From contig CAUYUJ010016148.1 of assembly GCA_963575745.1 (NCBI GenBank), positions 148,018 to 188,017 of the forward strand: 40,000 nt of DNA, in the 5' to 3' direction. Below are positions 1-9,985 of the stretch, one piece after another. The notes below the pieces were generated by a model. That model was not told the DNA's origin. It saw only the letters and a list, made by a program, of their open reading frames with translations, and did no database searches. Position 1 is the first letter of the stretch; the number at the start of each line of letters is the position of its first letter. The DNA is from Prorocentrum cordatum (taxonomy: Eukaryota; Sar; Dinophyceae; Prorocentrales; Prorocentraceae). The position numbers and the translations under genes were made by a program.

Positions 1-44
1 GCCCAGTATTCTTGTCGCGGAATCAGCGGACGCACGAGCCGACG

Positions 45-299
45 GAGGAGCGACATCACAGAAGCATGAACTTTCGGAGGTCCGCGCGGGGGTTGTTGGG
101 AGCGGCGCTGGACCTTCCTGGCGGCACCAACGGCGCCGCCCCTCGGGCGCTCCGCGCACCAGGGAGGAGTGGCCGGCTCCGGTCCAAGAAGGCACTGCTG
201 GCTTACCTCTTCTCTCCGCCTCCTCCTCCTCCTCCTCCTCCTCCTCCTCCTCAGGTCCTCGTGGACCTCCGAGAGTGTCTGTTGAAGCTGTTTGTTCCT
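45..299. mobile_element. Small inverted-repeat element, unit 1
   Basis: The motif TCGGAGGTCC at 74-83 is repeated in inverted form at 263-272. The outer flanks (GGAGGAGCGACATCACAGAAG on the left, a CTTCAACAGACACTC-like stretch on the right read in reverse) are weakly similar. The left arm closely resembles the left arm of the 441-bp element at 38692-39132, so this is probably a member of the same non-autonomous family. The interior holds a CCT tract and no coding potential. Confidence 0.45.
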
Positions 300-386
300 C
301 CTCCTCCTCCTCCTCCTCCTCGTCATCCTTCTTCTTCTTATTCTTCTTCTTCTTCTTCTTCTTCGTTTTCTTCTTTTCCTCCTCTA
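219..386. repeat. CCT and TTC microsatellites
   Basis: Two (CCT)n runs at about 219-252 and 297-321 are followed by a (TTC)n-rich stretch to about 386. Open frames through here are runs of Pro, Ser, Leu or Phe and are not credible proteins. Confidence 0.95.
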
Positions 387-794
387 TAGACGACGGCGGC
401 GACGGTGGCGGCGACGGCGAGGTCGACGCCGGAGGCGCCCACGGGGGGATCGGTGGCGGCGACGTCAGCGACGGAGGGGGATGGGGGGAGCCCCTGGGAG
501 GTCCAGGAGTGCCCTAGGAGGGCCCCAGGAAGTGCCCGAAGGGTCGCCCTGGGGTGTGTGCCCAGGATCGTCCAGACATGTGGGTGTGGCTCTTTGCCGG
601 CAAGGCTTCTGGTGCGGCCCGCATGGGTCCCCCGGTCGGTGAATGCAATACGATCGCAGCGGCTTGCCCGCTTGGCGTTGGCCCCCCGCGGTCCCCTACA
701 GCAGCGCACCAGAAGCCACCCTTTTCCCAAGGCCACTCTTGCAGATGGTTGTTCCGGGAGGGAGAGTGAGGAGGGGGTTCAAAGTGTTATGTTG

Positions 795-1010
795 TTTTGG
801 TTCGAGTTTTAACCCAGGCGCTTGCGGCGAATCACCGCCGTCCTCTGCCTTTTGGAGACGCCCCTGCGGCCACACGTGGGGCCGAAGTCTGGCCAAGCTA
901 TTGGATATGTGTTCCCCCAGGCACTGTGGAACCCCTTGGGGGAACACTGGGTAGAGGAAGAGAATGGAGGAGGAGAGGGAGGAAAAGGAGGAGGAGAAGG
1001 AAGAAGAGTA
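795..1010 (+). repeat. Interspersed repeat segment (GGAACAC family), unit 1
   Basis: The order of motifs is GCGGCGAATCACCGCCG, then GGAAACGCCCCTGCGGCCAC-like sequence, then TGTTCCCCCA, then CCTTGGGGGAACAC and a purine-rich GGA tail. The same order occurs at about 20656-20900, 34985-35205 and 36456-36720. Here the segment abuts the spliced-leader relict, so it may form the promoter-proximal region, but no promoter can be identified. Confidence 0.7.
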
Positions 1011-1012
1011 CC

Positions 1013-1033
1013 TCGTAGGAACTTTGGCTCAAG
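1013..1033 (+). other. Relict dinoflagellate spliced leader, copy 1
   Basis: These 21 bases match 17 of the 21 fixed positions of the conserved dinoflagellate spliced leader. The 3' half TTTGGCTCAAG is intact, the 5' CGTAG is intact, and the four mismatches lie at the first position and in the middle. A genomic leader immediately upstream of an ORF is the known signature of a trans-spliced mRNA that was reverse transcribed and reinserted. It sits 91 bp before the start codon. Confidence 0.8.
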
Positions 1034-1124
1034 CTCCCTCAGGCCATCCTTCTTCAAGAGCCCGCGCACGCGCGTCCCCTAACTGCTCGCGTGGGATACC
1101 CACATACACGCGCGTCGATTCACG

Positions 1125-2375
1125 ATGGAGGACATGGCATTGCCCAAAGCGCCGATGGAGGACGCGCCGACGTCGCCGTCGGAGCTGAACCTCCCGTTTG
1201 TCAACATCCCGAAGATCCAGGGGTCGTTGCCACCGCCGATGCCCGACGGCCCATCCATCATGACCGATTTCGAGATCCCATCGGAGGGGACCGCTTCCGA
1301 GGTGACTGCGGTCGACGTTTGTCCGGGCTGGGCGGGGAAGGAGAAGCACGCGGTCGACGACGCTGAGGTGAAGGAGGAGTGCCTGGCCGACACGAAGGAG
1401 GAGTGGGCACTGGGCGACGCCAGCACAGCGCAGGACGAGGCGAATTGTGACGTGAGGAAGGGTGGCTCGACGCCAGAATATACGAGTTCAACATATGACG
1501 TCGAGAATCCGCACACGGCCGGGGAGCAGGAGGAAGTTGCACTGCGCGACGCCAGCAAGCAGAGCGATCATGCGGGTGATGCCAGCAAGGCCAGCTCGAA
1601 AGAATATCGTATAAGCCGCAAGCCGTGGCGCTTGATCTCAAACCGACGCAGGACAACGAAAAAGTGGCACCACGGGAAGACGTCGCTGCACAAGGCTGCC
1701 TGGTATGCTGAGTGCATCACTTGCGGCTTGTTCTCCGCCGCATGTCTTGTTATGCTCTGCCTGTGGGCACGTCACGTGAACGAGGAATCGTTTGTGAACA
1801 CCTTCTTTGTGACCGCGATAGCGGCAATGACATACTTCGCGAAGTCGTGCCACATGGGGGACATGGTCATAAAGGGAGATTTGGTGCCCATCGCTCGCTA
1901 CGTTGACTGGATCACCACAACTCCTCTGATGTTGTATGAGCTCTGCCACATAGCGCACGCTACCACACCCATGATAATCATGGTCATCATGAGCGACTTA
2001 CTGATGCTCGCCACGGGCATCATCGCGGCGTTGATGCCGTGGAAGCCGTACAAGCACCTCAAAAATGTTTGGTTTGGGTTTTCATGTTTTTTCTATATCA
2101 TGCTATTGGTGTCGCTTCAAGTTGACGTGGGGTACAAAGCAAGCAAGCAGATCGAGGTGGCCGCCAACCTCTTCAAGCAGCTCGAGATGCTCACTATCGT
2201 GGTTTGGTCGTTCTATCCGATCATCGTGGGCATTGGGCGTGCGCACCTGGGCCTCATCACGAAGCCCACCGAGGACATCTGCCTGTGCATCCTGGACGTA
2301 GTAGCAAAGATTGGAATGGAGGGGATCATTGTAGGTTCCTGCTTCAACGGCTGCGTCGAGGCAGGGGCGCATTGA
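1125..2375 (+). CDS. Microbial (type 1) rhodopsin, copy 1
   Basis: A 416-residue retinal-binding membrane protein, most likely a light-driven outward proton pump. Seven hydrophobic segments lie at about 192-214, 222-240, 254-276, 280-303, 314-333, 352-372 and 384-406. Compared with bacteriorhodopsin, R258, D261 (acceptor, D85), W262, T265, P267, E272 (donor position D96), D291 (D115), W361, Y364, P365, E383 (E204), D391 (D212) and the Schiff-base lysine K395 (K216) are present. M269 occupies the PR/BR spectral-tuning position, consistent with green absorption. Residues 1-185 are a hydrophilic, acidic extension without a signal peptide. The start is supported by an in-frame TAA at 1080-1082 with no earlier ATG. 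There is no intron. A sensory role cannot be excluded. Family and topology are certain; pump function is inferred. Confidence 0.95.
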   Translation: MEDMALPKAPMEDAPTSPSELNLPFVNIPKIQGSLPPPMPDGPSIMTDFEIPSEGTASEVTAVDVCPGWAGKEKHAVDDAEVKEECLADTKEEWALGDASTAQDEANCDVRKGGSTPEYTSSTYDVENPHTAGEQEEVALRDASKQSDHAGDASKASSKEYRISRKPWRLISNRRRTTKKWHHGKTSLHKAAWYAECITCGLFSAACLVMLCLWARHVNEESFVNTFFVTAIAAMTYFAKSCHMGDMVIKGDLVPIARYVDWITTTPLMLYELCHIAHATTPMIIMVIMSDLLMLATGIIAALMPWKPYKHLKNVWFGFSCFFYIMLLVSLQVDVGYKASKQIEVAANLFKQLEMLTIVVWSFYPIIVGIGRAHLGLITKPTEDICLCILDVVAKIGMEGIIVGSCFNGCVEAGAH

Positions 2376-4195
2376 GCGCGCTGTAGGATCTCTCCGCCGC
2401 TTGTCCAGGCTCATCCAGCGGACCAGCTGTGAGCCTCTGGCCGTTGTGTCTTTTGGCCGAAGTCGTGCCGTGGGCTTTCCCTGGCGGCGCATCGCGATCT
2501 CGCTCCTTCCCTCCTCTGCGGTGACCAGGGGAGAGGGGCTGGCCCCGGTGGAGCCCCGTTCGCCCCTCCTCCTCCGCCCTGGTGAGCCGTTGCATCGCGG
2601 CCCCCCCCGTCCCGTCACTTGTGGAGCCGACGCCCTGGCACGTGGACGGGGCACTCCGTCTCTCTCTTCGGCCTCTGTGCGCTCCAAGACTTTTCCGACG
2701 CGAAGTGCGCGTCTGGAAGCCGCCCCTCACGCAGTGGAGAGGCTGCCAGCGCTCAGCTGTGTTCGGCCGCACGTTCGTGCGGCAAGGGAGCGAGTAGTTC
2801 TTCTGTCGCAGTCTATCGCGCGTTTGTGCCACAGCGAAATGTATCGCTGCTTCTGGTTTTGAGAGCGTCACTGGTTGGTCCACAACGGCTGGGGTAGGCA
2901 ATTCTTCTGTCGCAGTCTCTCTTCGCAGCAAGGTTGCTGCTTTCGGTTTTGAGCGCCTCACCGGTTGGCTGGTCTAGCTCCTCAGGGTGCCGCGGGAGGG
3001 GGAAGGAGGGAACATGGTGTGGCACGCCGAGAGGGAGTGGCGAGGCTCCGCGCGAGAGCGTCCGGGCGGAGGGCGGGGGGGGGGGCCGCTTGTGGTATCC
3101 GCGGGGAAGCGACCCGTGTGCGAACCACTGGGGCCGGCTCACGTTTTTTTAGTCGGCAGGAGTGTAAGAGAACACTAAGGGCCACAAGGGCAGGTGGGAT
3201 CACCAATGATCATCACATGATGGCCAAGGGATGGGGAGAAGGGCGGGGGTTGCGGGGGATCAGGCGCGGCTGCTGTCTCGATGACAATCTTCCCCTGTAC
3301 GGCTTTACGCTTTGGCCTGCCGTTCGGCGACGCATGCAATTCGCACCGTCCAGGACACGCCTGCGCGCCATCACGTTGCTTCGGGGCCTGGCGCCTCGAC
3401 GACTGCAGCCAGGCCGCACGGTGATCTTGGTCCACATCCAGCGCCGACGGCACTGACCCTCGGGAAGGCAGGCGCGTAGCTTACTTGATGCGTGCATGTC
3501 GCCCGATCATCGAGCTGAGCCACGTCGGTCTCCTGGGCGTTGCTCGCGGCATGCGGCAGCGTCGTGAGGCTCGGATCGCCTGTTCCCGTGCACCTTCGTA
3601 GTAGCTGCGAGTTTCTCCGCACGACGGGCGTGGCGAGATGCCTCGTGTCGAGCGCGATCTCGACTTGTTCAGTACAGCCACGGAGGGGCTCTGGTTTTCG
3701 GGCCGGTCCTCTTCGCACGAAAAGAGGCACGCCGACCGCACTCCACACGCTGTGCATGACAAGAGGCCGCCGACCGCAGTCTCGGTCAGGCGAGCGAGAG
3801 GTACATCATGCCTCTCTCACATATCCTTCTCTCTCTCCCTCTCCCTCTCTCTCTCTCTCTCCTTATTTCGTTCAGTGTTTCGCTTTCTCTGCTTAGGTCG
3901 GATTTGAGCTGTGCCCAGTTTAGCTTGCTGTAGTGCTCTGCTCGTCTTGACCTCTTGTCGCGATTGTTGCGACCTTGGAACAAGCGCACCGAGGGCCGGG
4001 CAAGTTCCGCCCGAACGCGCGCGGAGGACCGCGCTCCGCTCTGCTGAAAAGACGGTGCTCACGTGGGCTGGATGCGCGGGCGTCTTCTCTGACAGAGTGC
4101 TCGAGATCCTTGGGCACCCTCGGTCAGCAGGCGTAGGTGGAACACTCAGGGCGTACACTGTAAAAGAACTGTCCGCCTCGGTTGACAAGTGGCGC
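2376..4195. other. 3' flank of rhodopsin unit 1, no gene recognised
   Basis: GC-rich sequence with several overlapping open frames on both strands, none with a recognisable domain or hydrophobic pattern. It contains poly-G runs and a short inverted stretch around the ATGATCATCACATGAT at about 3206. The same sequence follows copy 2 almost unchanged. It presumably holds the 3' UTR and intergenic spacer; I see no usable poly(A) signal. Confidence 0.6.
3826..3862. repeat. CT microsatellite
   Basis: A CT-rich dinucleotide tract. The counterparts are at about 8660-8712 in unit 2 and 13445-13535 in unit 3. In unit 3 it marks the deletion junction. Confidence 0.9.
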
Positions 4196-4768
4196 AGGCT
4201 GCTTCCTGGCAGGGCTCCCAGGGGCCTCTCAGGGGCCTCCTGGGACCTCTTGGTGCTCTCCTGGGACCACTTGGGTGCCTCTGAGGGGCTGCTGGGGGCC
4301 TCTATGAGACCGCTGGGCCTTCGCAGGCTGTCTCGGGGCCCGTTTCAGGGCCATCTAAAAGGCCTATGGGGCCGTCTTGGAGGCCTCTTGGGCTGTCCTG
4401 GGGCCCTCTTGGGTCATCTTGCGGGCCTCAGTGGTGCGACCTTGGGGCCTATGGGCCCGTTTTGGAGCGTCGGGTGCCCAGAAAGGCGGCAACGCTAAAA
4501 TCATAGAACGACCTGCGGAAAAATCAAGGATGTTGGCCTCCTGGGGGTCCGCTTGGAGCTCTTCTTTAGGGCGTCTATTGGGCCTCATGGTCTTCAGAGG
4601 CCGTCTTGGGCCCTCCCTGGTCAGTCGCGGGTCCCTCTTTGGGCGCGTCATGGCCGTCTTGGCGGTCTCTGGGGCCGCCTTAGAGCCATCTTGGGGGCCT
4701 CTTGAGCTATCTTGGGGCCCCCTTGGGCCATCTTGCGGGCCTCTTGGGGGCCTCTTGGGCCGTCGTGG
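4196..4768. repeat. GGCCTCTTGGG-type repeat, unit 1
   Basis: Irregular tandem 10-15 bp variants of GGCCTCTTGG and GGCCGTCTTGG. They are interrupted at about 4487-4545 by an A-rich core (AACGCTAAAATCATAGAACG, then AAAAATCAAGGATGTTGGCC). The antisense strand reads as Pro/Arg/Lys-rich nonsense. The same structure occurs at least eight more times in the window. Confidence 0.9.

Positions 4769-4831
<63 letters not shown>
4769..4831. repeat. GAC microsatellite, 21 copies
   Basis: A perfect (GAC)21 run. The equivalent in unit 2 has 18 copies (9619-9672), which gives a useful length polymorphism between units. Confidence 0.97.
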
Positions 4832-4901
4832 AGCGGCGGCTATCAGAGAAGGAACGGGTCCATTGTTCTTGTCGCGGAATCAGCGGACGCACGAGTCGGC
4901 G

Positions 4902-5140
4902 GAGGAACGACATCACAGAAGCATTAATTTTCGGAGGTCCGCGCGGGTATTGTTTGGAGCAGCGCTGGACCTTCCTGAGGGCGCCTCTAGCGCCGCCCCT
5001 GCGCGCTCCGCGCACCAGGGATGAGTGGCCGGCTCCGGTCCAAGAAGGCATTGCTGGCTCACCTTCTCCTCCGCCGTCTCCTCCTCAAGTCCTTGTGGAC
5101 CTCCGAAAGTGCCAGTTGAAGCTGTTTTTTCCTCCTCCCC
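4902..5140. mobile_element. Small inverted-repeat element, unit 2
   Basis: TCGGAGGTCC at 4931-4940 is inverted at 5097-5106, extending to TTTCGGAGGTCC. This is the counterpart of the element at 45-299. Confidence 0.45.
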
Positions 5141-5277
5141 ATCATCATTATTCTTTTTTTTTTGTTCTTCTTCTTCTCCTGTATAGACGGCCGCGGCAGC
5201 GGTGGCGGCGACGGCGAGGTCGACGCTGGAGGCGCCAACGGGGGGATCGGTGGCGGCGACGCCAGCGACGGAGAGGG

Positions 5278-5356
5278 GGAGGAGGAGGAGGAGGAGGAGG
5301 AGGAGGAGGAGGAGGAGGAGGAGGAGGAGCTGGGAGGGAGGAGGAGGGGGAGCTGG
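5278..5356. repeat. GGA microsatellite
   Basis: A (GGA)n run at 5278-5329 followed by imperfect GGA/GGGA sequence. It is absent at this length from unit 1, so it expanded after the units separated or contracted in unit 1. Confidence 0.95.
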
Positions 5357-5674
5357 GGGGAGCCCCACCCAGGGAGGCCCAGGAGTGCCCCAGGAGGGCC
5401 CCAGGAAGTGCCCGCAGGGTCGCCCCAGAGGGGGCCCGGGATCCTCTAGACATGTGGGTGTGGCTCCTCGCCGGCGTGGCTTCTGGTGCGGGCCCGCGTG
5501 GGTCCCCCAGTCGCGGAACGCAATGCGATCGCAGCGGCTTGCCCGCTTGGCTTTAGACCCCCGCGTTCCCCCACAGCAGCGCACCCGAAGCCACCCTTTC
5601 CCAAGGTCACTCTTGCAGATGGTTGTTCTGGGAGGGAGGGTGAGGAGGGGTTCAGAGTGTTTTGATGTTTGCGG

Positions 5675-5879
5675 CGAATCACCACCGCCCCCTGCCTTTT
5701 GGAAACGCCCCTGCGGCCACACGTGGGGCCGAAGTCTGGCCACGCTATTGGACTATGTGTTCCCCCATGCACTGTGGAACCCCTTGGGGGAACACAGACT
5801 GGGCAGAGGAAGAGAATGGAGGAGGAGAGGGAGGGGGAGGAGGAGGAGGAGGAGGAGGAGGAGGAGGAAGAAGAGTACC
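5675..5879 (+). repeat. Interspersed repeat segment (GGAACAC family), unit 2
   Basis: The same motif order as at 795-1010. It ends in a (GGA)n run at about 5829-5868 directly before the spliced-leader relict. Confidence 0.7.
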
Positions 5880-5900
5880 TCGTAGGAACTTTGGCTCAAG
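5880..5900 (+). other. Relict dinoflagellate spliced leader, copy 2
   Basis: Identical to the relict of copy 1 (17 of 21 positions of the spliced leader) and 91 bp before the start codon. It was therefore present before the unit was duplicated. Confidence 0.8.
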
Positions 5901-5991
5901 CTCCCTCAGGCCATCCTTCTTCAAGAGCCCGCGCACGCGCGTCCCCTAACTGCTCGCGTGGGATATCCACATACACGCGCTTCGATTCACG

Positions 5992-7242
5992 ATGGAGGAC
6001 ATGGCATTGCACAAAGCGCCGATGGAGGACGCGCCGACGTCGCCGTCGGAGCTGAACCTCCCGTTTGTCAACATCCCGAAGATCCAGGGGTCTTTGCCAC
6101 CGCCGATGCCCGACGGCCCATCCATCATGACCGATTTCGAGATCCCATCGGAGGGGACCGCTTCCAAGGTGCCTGCGGTCGACGTTTGTGCGGCCTGGGC
6201 GGGGAAGGAGAAGCACGCGGTCAACGACGCTGAGGTGAAGGAGGAGTGCCTGGCCGACACGAAGGAGGAGTGGGCACTGGGCGACGCCAGCACAGCGCAG
6301 GACGAGGCGAATTGTGACGTGAGCAAGGGTGGCTCGACGCCAGAATATACGAGTTCAACATATGACGTCGAGAATCCGCATGCGGCCGGGGAGCAGGAGG
6401 AAGTTGCACTGCGCGACGCCAGCAAGCAGAGCGAGAATGCGGGTGATGCCAGCAAGGCCAGCTCGAAAGAATATCGTATAAGCCGCAAGCCGTGGCGCTT
6501 GATCTCAAACCGACGCAGGACAACGAAAAAGTGGCACCACGGGAAGACGTCGCTGCACAAGGCTGCCTGGTATGCTGAGTGCATCACTTGCGGCTTGTTC
6601 TCCGCCGCATGTCTTGTTATGCTCTGCCTGTGGGCACGTCACGTGAACGAGGAATCGTTTGTGAACACCTTCTTTGTGACCGCGATAGCGGCAATGACAT
6701 ACTTCGCGAAGTCGTGCCACATGGGGGACATGGTCATAAAGGGAGATTTGGTGCCCATCGCTCGCTACGTTGACTGGATCACCACAACTCCTCTGATGTT
6801 GTATGAGCTCTGCCACATAGCGCACGCTACCACACCCATGATAATCATGGTCATCATGAGCGACTTACTGATGCTCGCCACGGGCATCATCGCGGCGTTG
6901 ATGCCGTGGAAGCCGTACAAGCACCTCAAAAATGTTTGGTTTGGGTTTTCATGTTTTTTCTATATCATGCTATTGGTGTCGCTTCAAGTTGACGTGGGGT
7001 ACAAAGCAAGCAAGCAGATCGAGGTGGCCGCCAACCTCTTCAAGCAGCTCGAGATGCTCACTATCGTGGTTTGGTCGTTCTATCCGATCATCGTGGGCAT
7101 TGGGCGTGCGCACCTGGGCCTCATCACGAAGCCCACCGAGGACATCTGCCTGTGCATCCTGGACGTAGTAGCAAAGATTGGAATGGAGGGGATCATTGTA
7201 GGTTCCTGCTTCAACGGCTGCGTCGAGGCAGGGGCGCATTGA
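5992..7242 (+). CDS. Microbial (type 1) rhodopsin, copy 2
   Basis: A 416-residue rhodopsin with the same functional residues as copy 1: D261, M269, E272, D391 and the Schiff-base lysine K395. It differs from copy 1 at ten residues, all in the N-terminal extension: P7H, E59K, T61P, P67A, G68A, D78N, R111S, T131A, D148E and H149N. The seven-helix domain (residues 186-416) is identical in protein. The start is set by an in-frame TAA about 45 bp upstream and the conserved ATG. It is intron-free. The strict conservation of the membrane domain suggests recent duplication, gene conversion or strong selection on a functional protein. Confidence 0.95.
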   Translation: MEDMALHKAPMEDAPTSPSELNLPFVNIPKIQGSLPPPMPDGPSIMTDFEIPSEGTASKVPAVDVCAAWAGKEKHAVNDAEVKEECLADTKEEWALGDASTAQDEANCDVSKGGSTPEYTSSTYDVENPHAAGEQEEVALRDASKQSENAGDASKASSKEYRISRKPWRLISNRRRTTKKWHHGKTSLHKAAWYAECITCGLFSAACLVMLCLWARHVNEESFVNTFFVTAIAAMTYFAKSCHMGDMVIKGDLVPIARYVDWITTTPLMLYELCHIAHATTPMIIMVIMSDLLMLATGIIAALMPWKPYKHLKNVWFGFSCFFYIMLLVSLQVDVGYKASKQIEVAANLFKQLEMLTIVVWSFYPIIVGIGRAHLGLITKPTEDICLCILDVVAKIGMEGIIVGSCFNGCVEAGAH

Positions 7243-9045
7243 GCGCGCTGTAGGATCTCTCCGCCGCTTGTCCAGGCTCATCCAGCGGACCAGCTGTGAG
7301 CCTCTGGCCGTTGTATCTTTTGGCCGAAGTCGTGCCGTGGGCTTTCCCTGGCGGCGCATCGCGATCTCGCTCCTTCCCTCCTCTGCGGTGACCAGGGGAG
7401 AGGGGCTGGCCCCGGTGGAGCCCCGTTCGCCCCTCCTCCTCCGCCCTGGTGAGCCGTTGCATCGCGGCCCCCCCCGTCCCGTCACTTGTGGAGCCGACGC
7501 CCTGGCACGTGGACGGGGCACTCCGTCTCTCTCTTCGGCCTCTGTGCGCTCCAAGACTTTTCCGACGCGAAGTGCGCGTCTGGAAGCCGCCCCTCACGCA
7601 GTGGAAAGGCTGCCAGCGCTCAGCTGTGCAGCCGCACGTTCGTGCGGCAGGGAGTGAGTAATTCTTCTGTCGCAGTCCATCGCGCCGCGTTTGTACCACA
7701 GCGAAATATAACACTGCTTCTGGTTTTGAGAGCGTCACTGGTTGGTCCACAACGGCTGGGGTAGGTAATTCTTCTGTCGCAGTCTCTCTTCGCAGCAAGG
7801 TTGCTGCTTTCGGTTTTGAGCGCCTCACTGGTTGGCTGGTCTAGCTCCTCAGGGTGCCGCGGGAGGGGGAAGGAGGGAACATGGTGTGGCACGCCGAGAG
7901 GGAGTGGCGAGGCTCAGCGCGAGAGCGTCCGGGCGGAGGGCGGGGGGGGGGGGGCCGCTTGTGGTATCCGTGGGGAAGCGACCCGTGTGCGAACCAGTGG
8001 GGCCGTCTCACGTTTTTTTTAGTCGGCAGGAGTCTAAGAGAACACTAAGGGCCACAAGGGCAGGTGGGATCACCAATGATCATCACATGATGGCCAAGGG
8101 ATGGGGAAAAGGGCGGGGGTTGCGGGGGATCAGGCGCGGCTGCTGTCTCGATGACAATCTTCCCCTGTACGGCTTTACGCTTTGGCCTGCCGTTCGGCGA
8201 CGCATGCAATTCGCACCGTCCAGGACACGCCTGCGCGCCATCACGTTGCTTCGGGGCCTGGCGCCTCGACGACTGCAGCCAGGCCGCACGGTGATCTTGG
8301 TCCACATCCAGCGCCGACGGCACTGACCCTCGGGAAGGCAGGCGCGTAGCTTACTTGATGCGTGCATGTCGCCCGATCATCGAGCTGAGCCACGTCGGTC
8401 TCCTTTGCGTTGCTCGCGGCATGCGGCAGCGTCGTGAGGCTCGGATCGCCTGTTCCGGTGCACCTTCGTGGCAGCTGCGAATTTCTCCGCACGACGGGCG
8501 TGGCGAGTTGCTCCGTGTCGAGCGCGATCTCGATTTGTTCATTACAGCCACGGAGGGGCTCTGGTTTTCGGGCCGGTCCTCTTCGCACGAAAAGAGGCAC
8601 GCCGACCGCACTCCACACGCTTTGCATGACAAGAGGCCGCCGACTGCGGTACATCATGCCTCTCTCTCATATCCCTCTCTCTCCCTCTCCCTCTCCCTCT
8701 CTCTCTCTCTCCTTAGTTCGTTCTTTATTTCACTTTCACTCCCTATGTCGGATTTGAGCTGTGCCCAGTTTAGCTTGCTGTAGTGCTCTGCTCGTCTTGA
8801 CCTCTTGTCGCGATTGTTGCGACCTTGGAACAAGCGCACTGAGGGCCGGGCAAGTTCCGCCCGAACGCGCGCGGAGGACCGCGCTCCACTCTGCTGAAAA
8901 GACGGTGCTCACGTGGGCTGGATGCGCGGGCGTCTTCTCTGACAGAGTGCTCGAGATCCTTGGGCACCCTCGGTCAGCAGGCGTAGGTGGAACACTCAGG
9001 GCGTACACTGTAAAAGAACTGTCCGCCTCGGTTGACAGGTGGCGC
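7243..9045. other. 3' flank of rhodopsin unit 2, no gene recognised
   Basis: Nearly identical to 2376-4195, with small indels around 7627-7700 and 8645-8740. No domain or RNA gene was recognised on either strand. Confidence 0.6.
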
Positions 9046-9618
9046 AGGCTGCTTCCTGGCAGGGCTCCCAGGGGCCTCTCAGGGGCCTCCTGGGACCTCT
9101 TGGTGCTCTCCTGGGACCACTTGGGTACCTCTGAGGGGCTGCTGGGGGCCTCTATGAGACCGCTGGGCCTTCGGAGGCTGTCTCGGGGCCCGTTTCGGGG
9201 CCATCTAAAAGGCCTATGGGGCCGTCTTGGAGGCCTCTTGGGCTGTCCTGGGGCCCTCTTGGGTCATCTTGCGGGCCTCAGTGGTGCGACCTTGGGGCCT
9301 ACGGGCCCGTTTTGGAGCGTCGGGTGCCCAGAAAGGCGGCAACGCTAAAATCATAGAACGACCTGCGGAAAAATCAAGGACGTTGGCCTCCTGGGGGCCC
9401 GCTTGGAGCTCTTCTTGAGGGCGTCTATTGGGCCTCATGGTCTTCAGAGGCCGTCTTGGGCCCTCCCTGGTCAGTCGCGGGTCCCTCTTTGGGCGCGTCA
9501 TGGCCGTCTTGGCGGTCTCTGGGGCCGCCTTAGAGCCGTCTTGGGGGCGTCTTGAGCTATCTTGGGGCCCTCTTGGGCCATCTTGCGAGCCTCTTGGGGG
9601 CCTCTTGGGCCGTCGTGG
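9046..9618. repeat. GGCCTCTTGGG-type repeat, unit 2
   Basis: The counterpart of 4196-4768, with the A-rich core at about 9337-9395. Confidence 0.9.

Positions 9619-9672
<54 letters not shown>
9619..9672. repeat. GAC microsatellite, 18 copies
   Basis: A perfect (GAC)18 run, three copies shorter than the run at 4769. Confidence 0.97.
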
Positions 9673-9742
9673 AGCGGCGGCTATCAGAGAAGGAACGGGC
9701 CCATTGTTCTTGTCGCGGAATCAGCGGACGCACGAGTCGGCG

Positions 9743-9985
9743 GAGGAACGACATCACAGAAACATTAATTTTCGGAGGTCCGCGCGGGTATTGTTTGGAG
9801 CAGCGCTGGACCTTCCTGAGGGCGCCTCTAGCGCCGCCCCTGCGCGCTCCGCGCACCAGGGATGAGTGGCCGGCTCCGGTCCAAGAAGGCATTGCTGGCT
9901 CACCTCCTCCTCCGCCGCCTCCTCCTCAAGTCCTTGTGGACCTCCGAAAGTGCCAGTTGAAGCTGATTTTTCCTCCTCCCCATCA
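9743..9985. mobile_element. Small inverted-repeat element, unit 3
   Basis: TCGGAGGTCC at 9772-9781 is inverted at 9938-9947. This is the counterpart of 45-299 and 4902-5140. Confidence 0.45.

Larger units (their letters stand above)
9..4865 (+). repeat. Tandem array unit 1 (rhodopsin unit)
   Basis: This is the first of three head-to-tail units. The sequence around position 9 (TTCTTGTCGCGGAATCAGCG) recurs at 4866 and 9707, and the rhodopsin start codons lie at 1125, 5992 and 10848, giving periods of about 4,867 and 4,856 bp. Units differ mainly in microsatellite lengths and scattered substitutions. The unit may extend left of the window. Tandem arrays of near-identical genes are a known feature of dinoflagellate genomes. 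Confidence 0.93.
4866..9706 (+). repeat. Tandem array unit 2 (rhodopsin unit)
   Basis: The second complete unit has the same order of parts as unit 1. Its 5' part and rhodopsin N-terminal coding region resemble unit 3 more than unit 1. Its rhodopsin 3' half and 3' flank are almost identical to unit 1. Confidence 0.93.

Noticed and set aside
2103-2961. Minus-strand frames of about 200 codons overlapping the rhodopsin 3' end
   Set aside because: They are antisense shadows of the gene and its GC-rich flank, are disrupted in unit 3, and show no domain.
4702-5556. 284-codon and 417-codon frames with runs of Arg or Asp before the rhodopsin genes
   Set aside because: They run through GAC and GGA microsatellites and the inverted-repeat element; length changes in the microsatellites break the frame between units.
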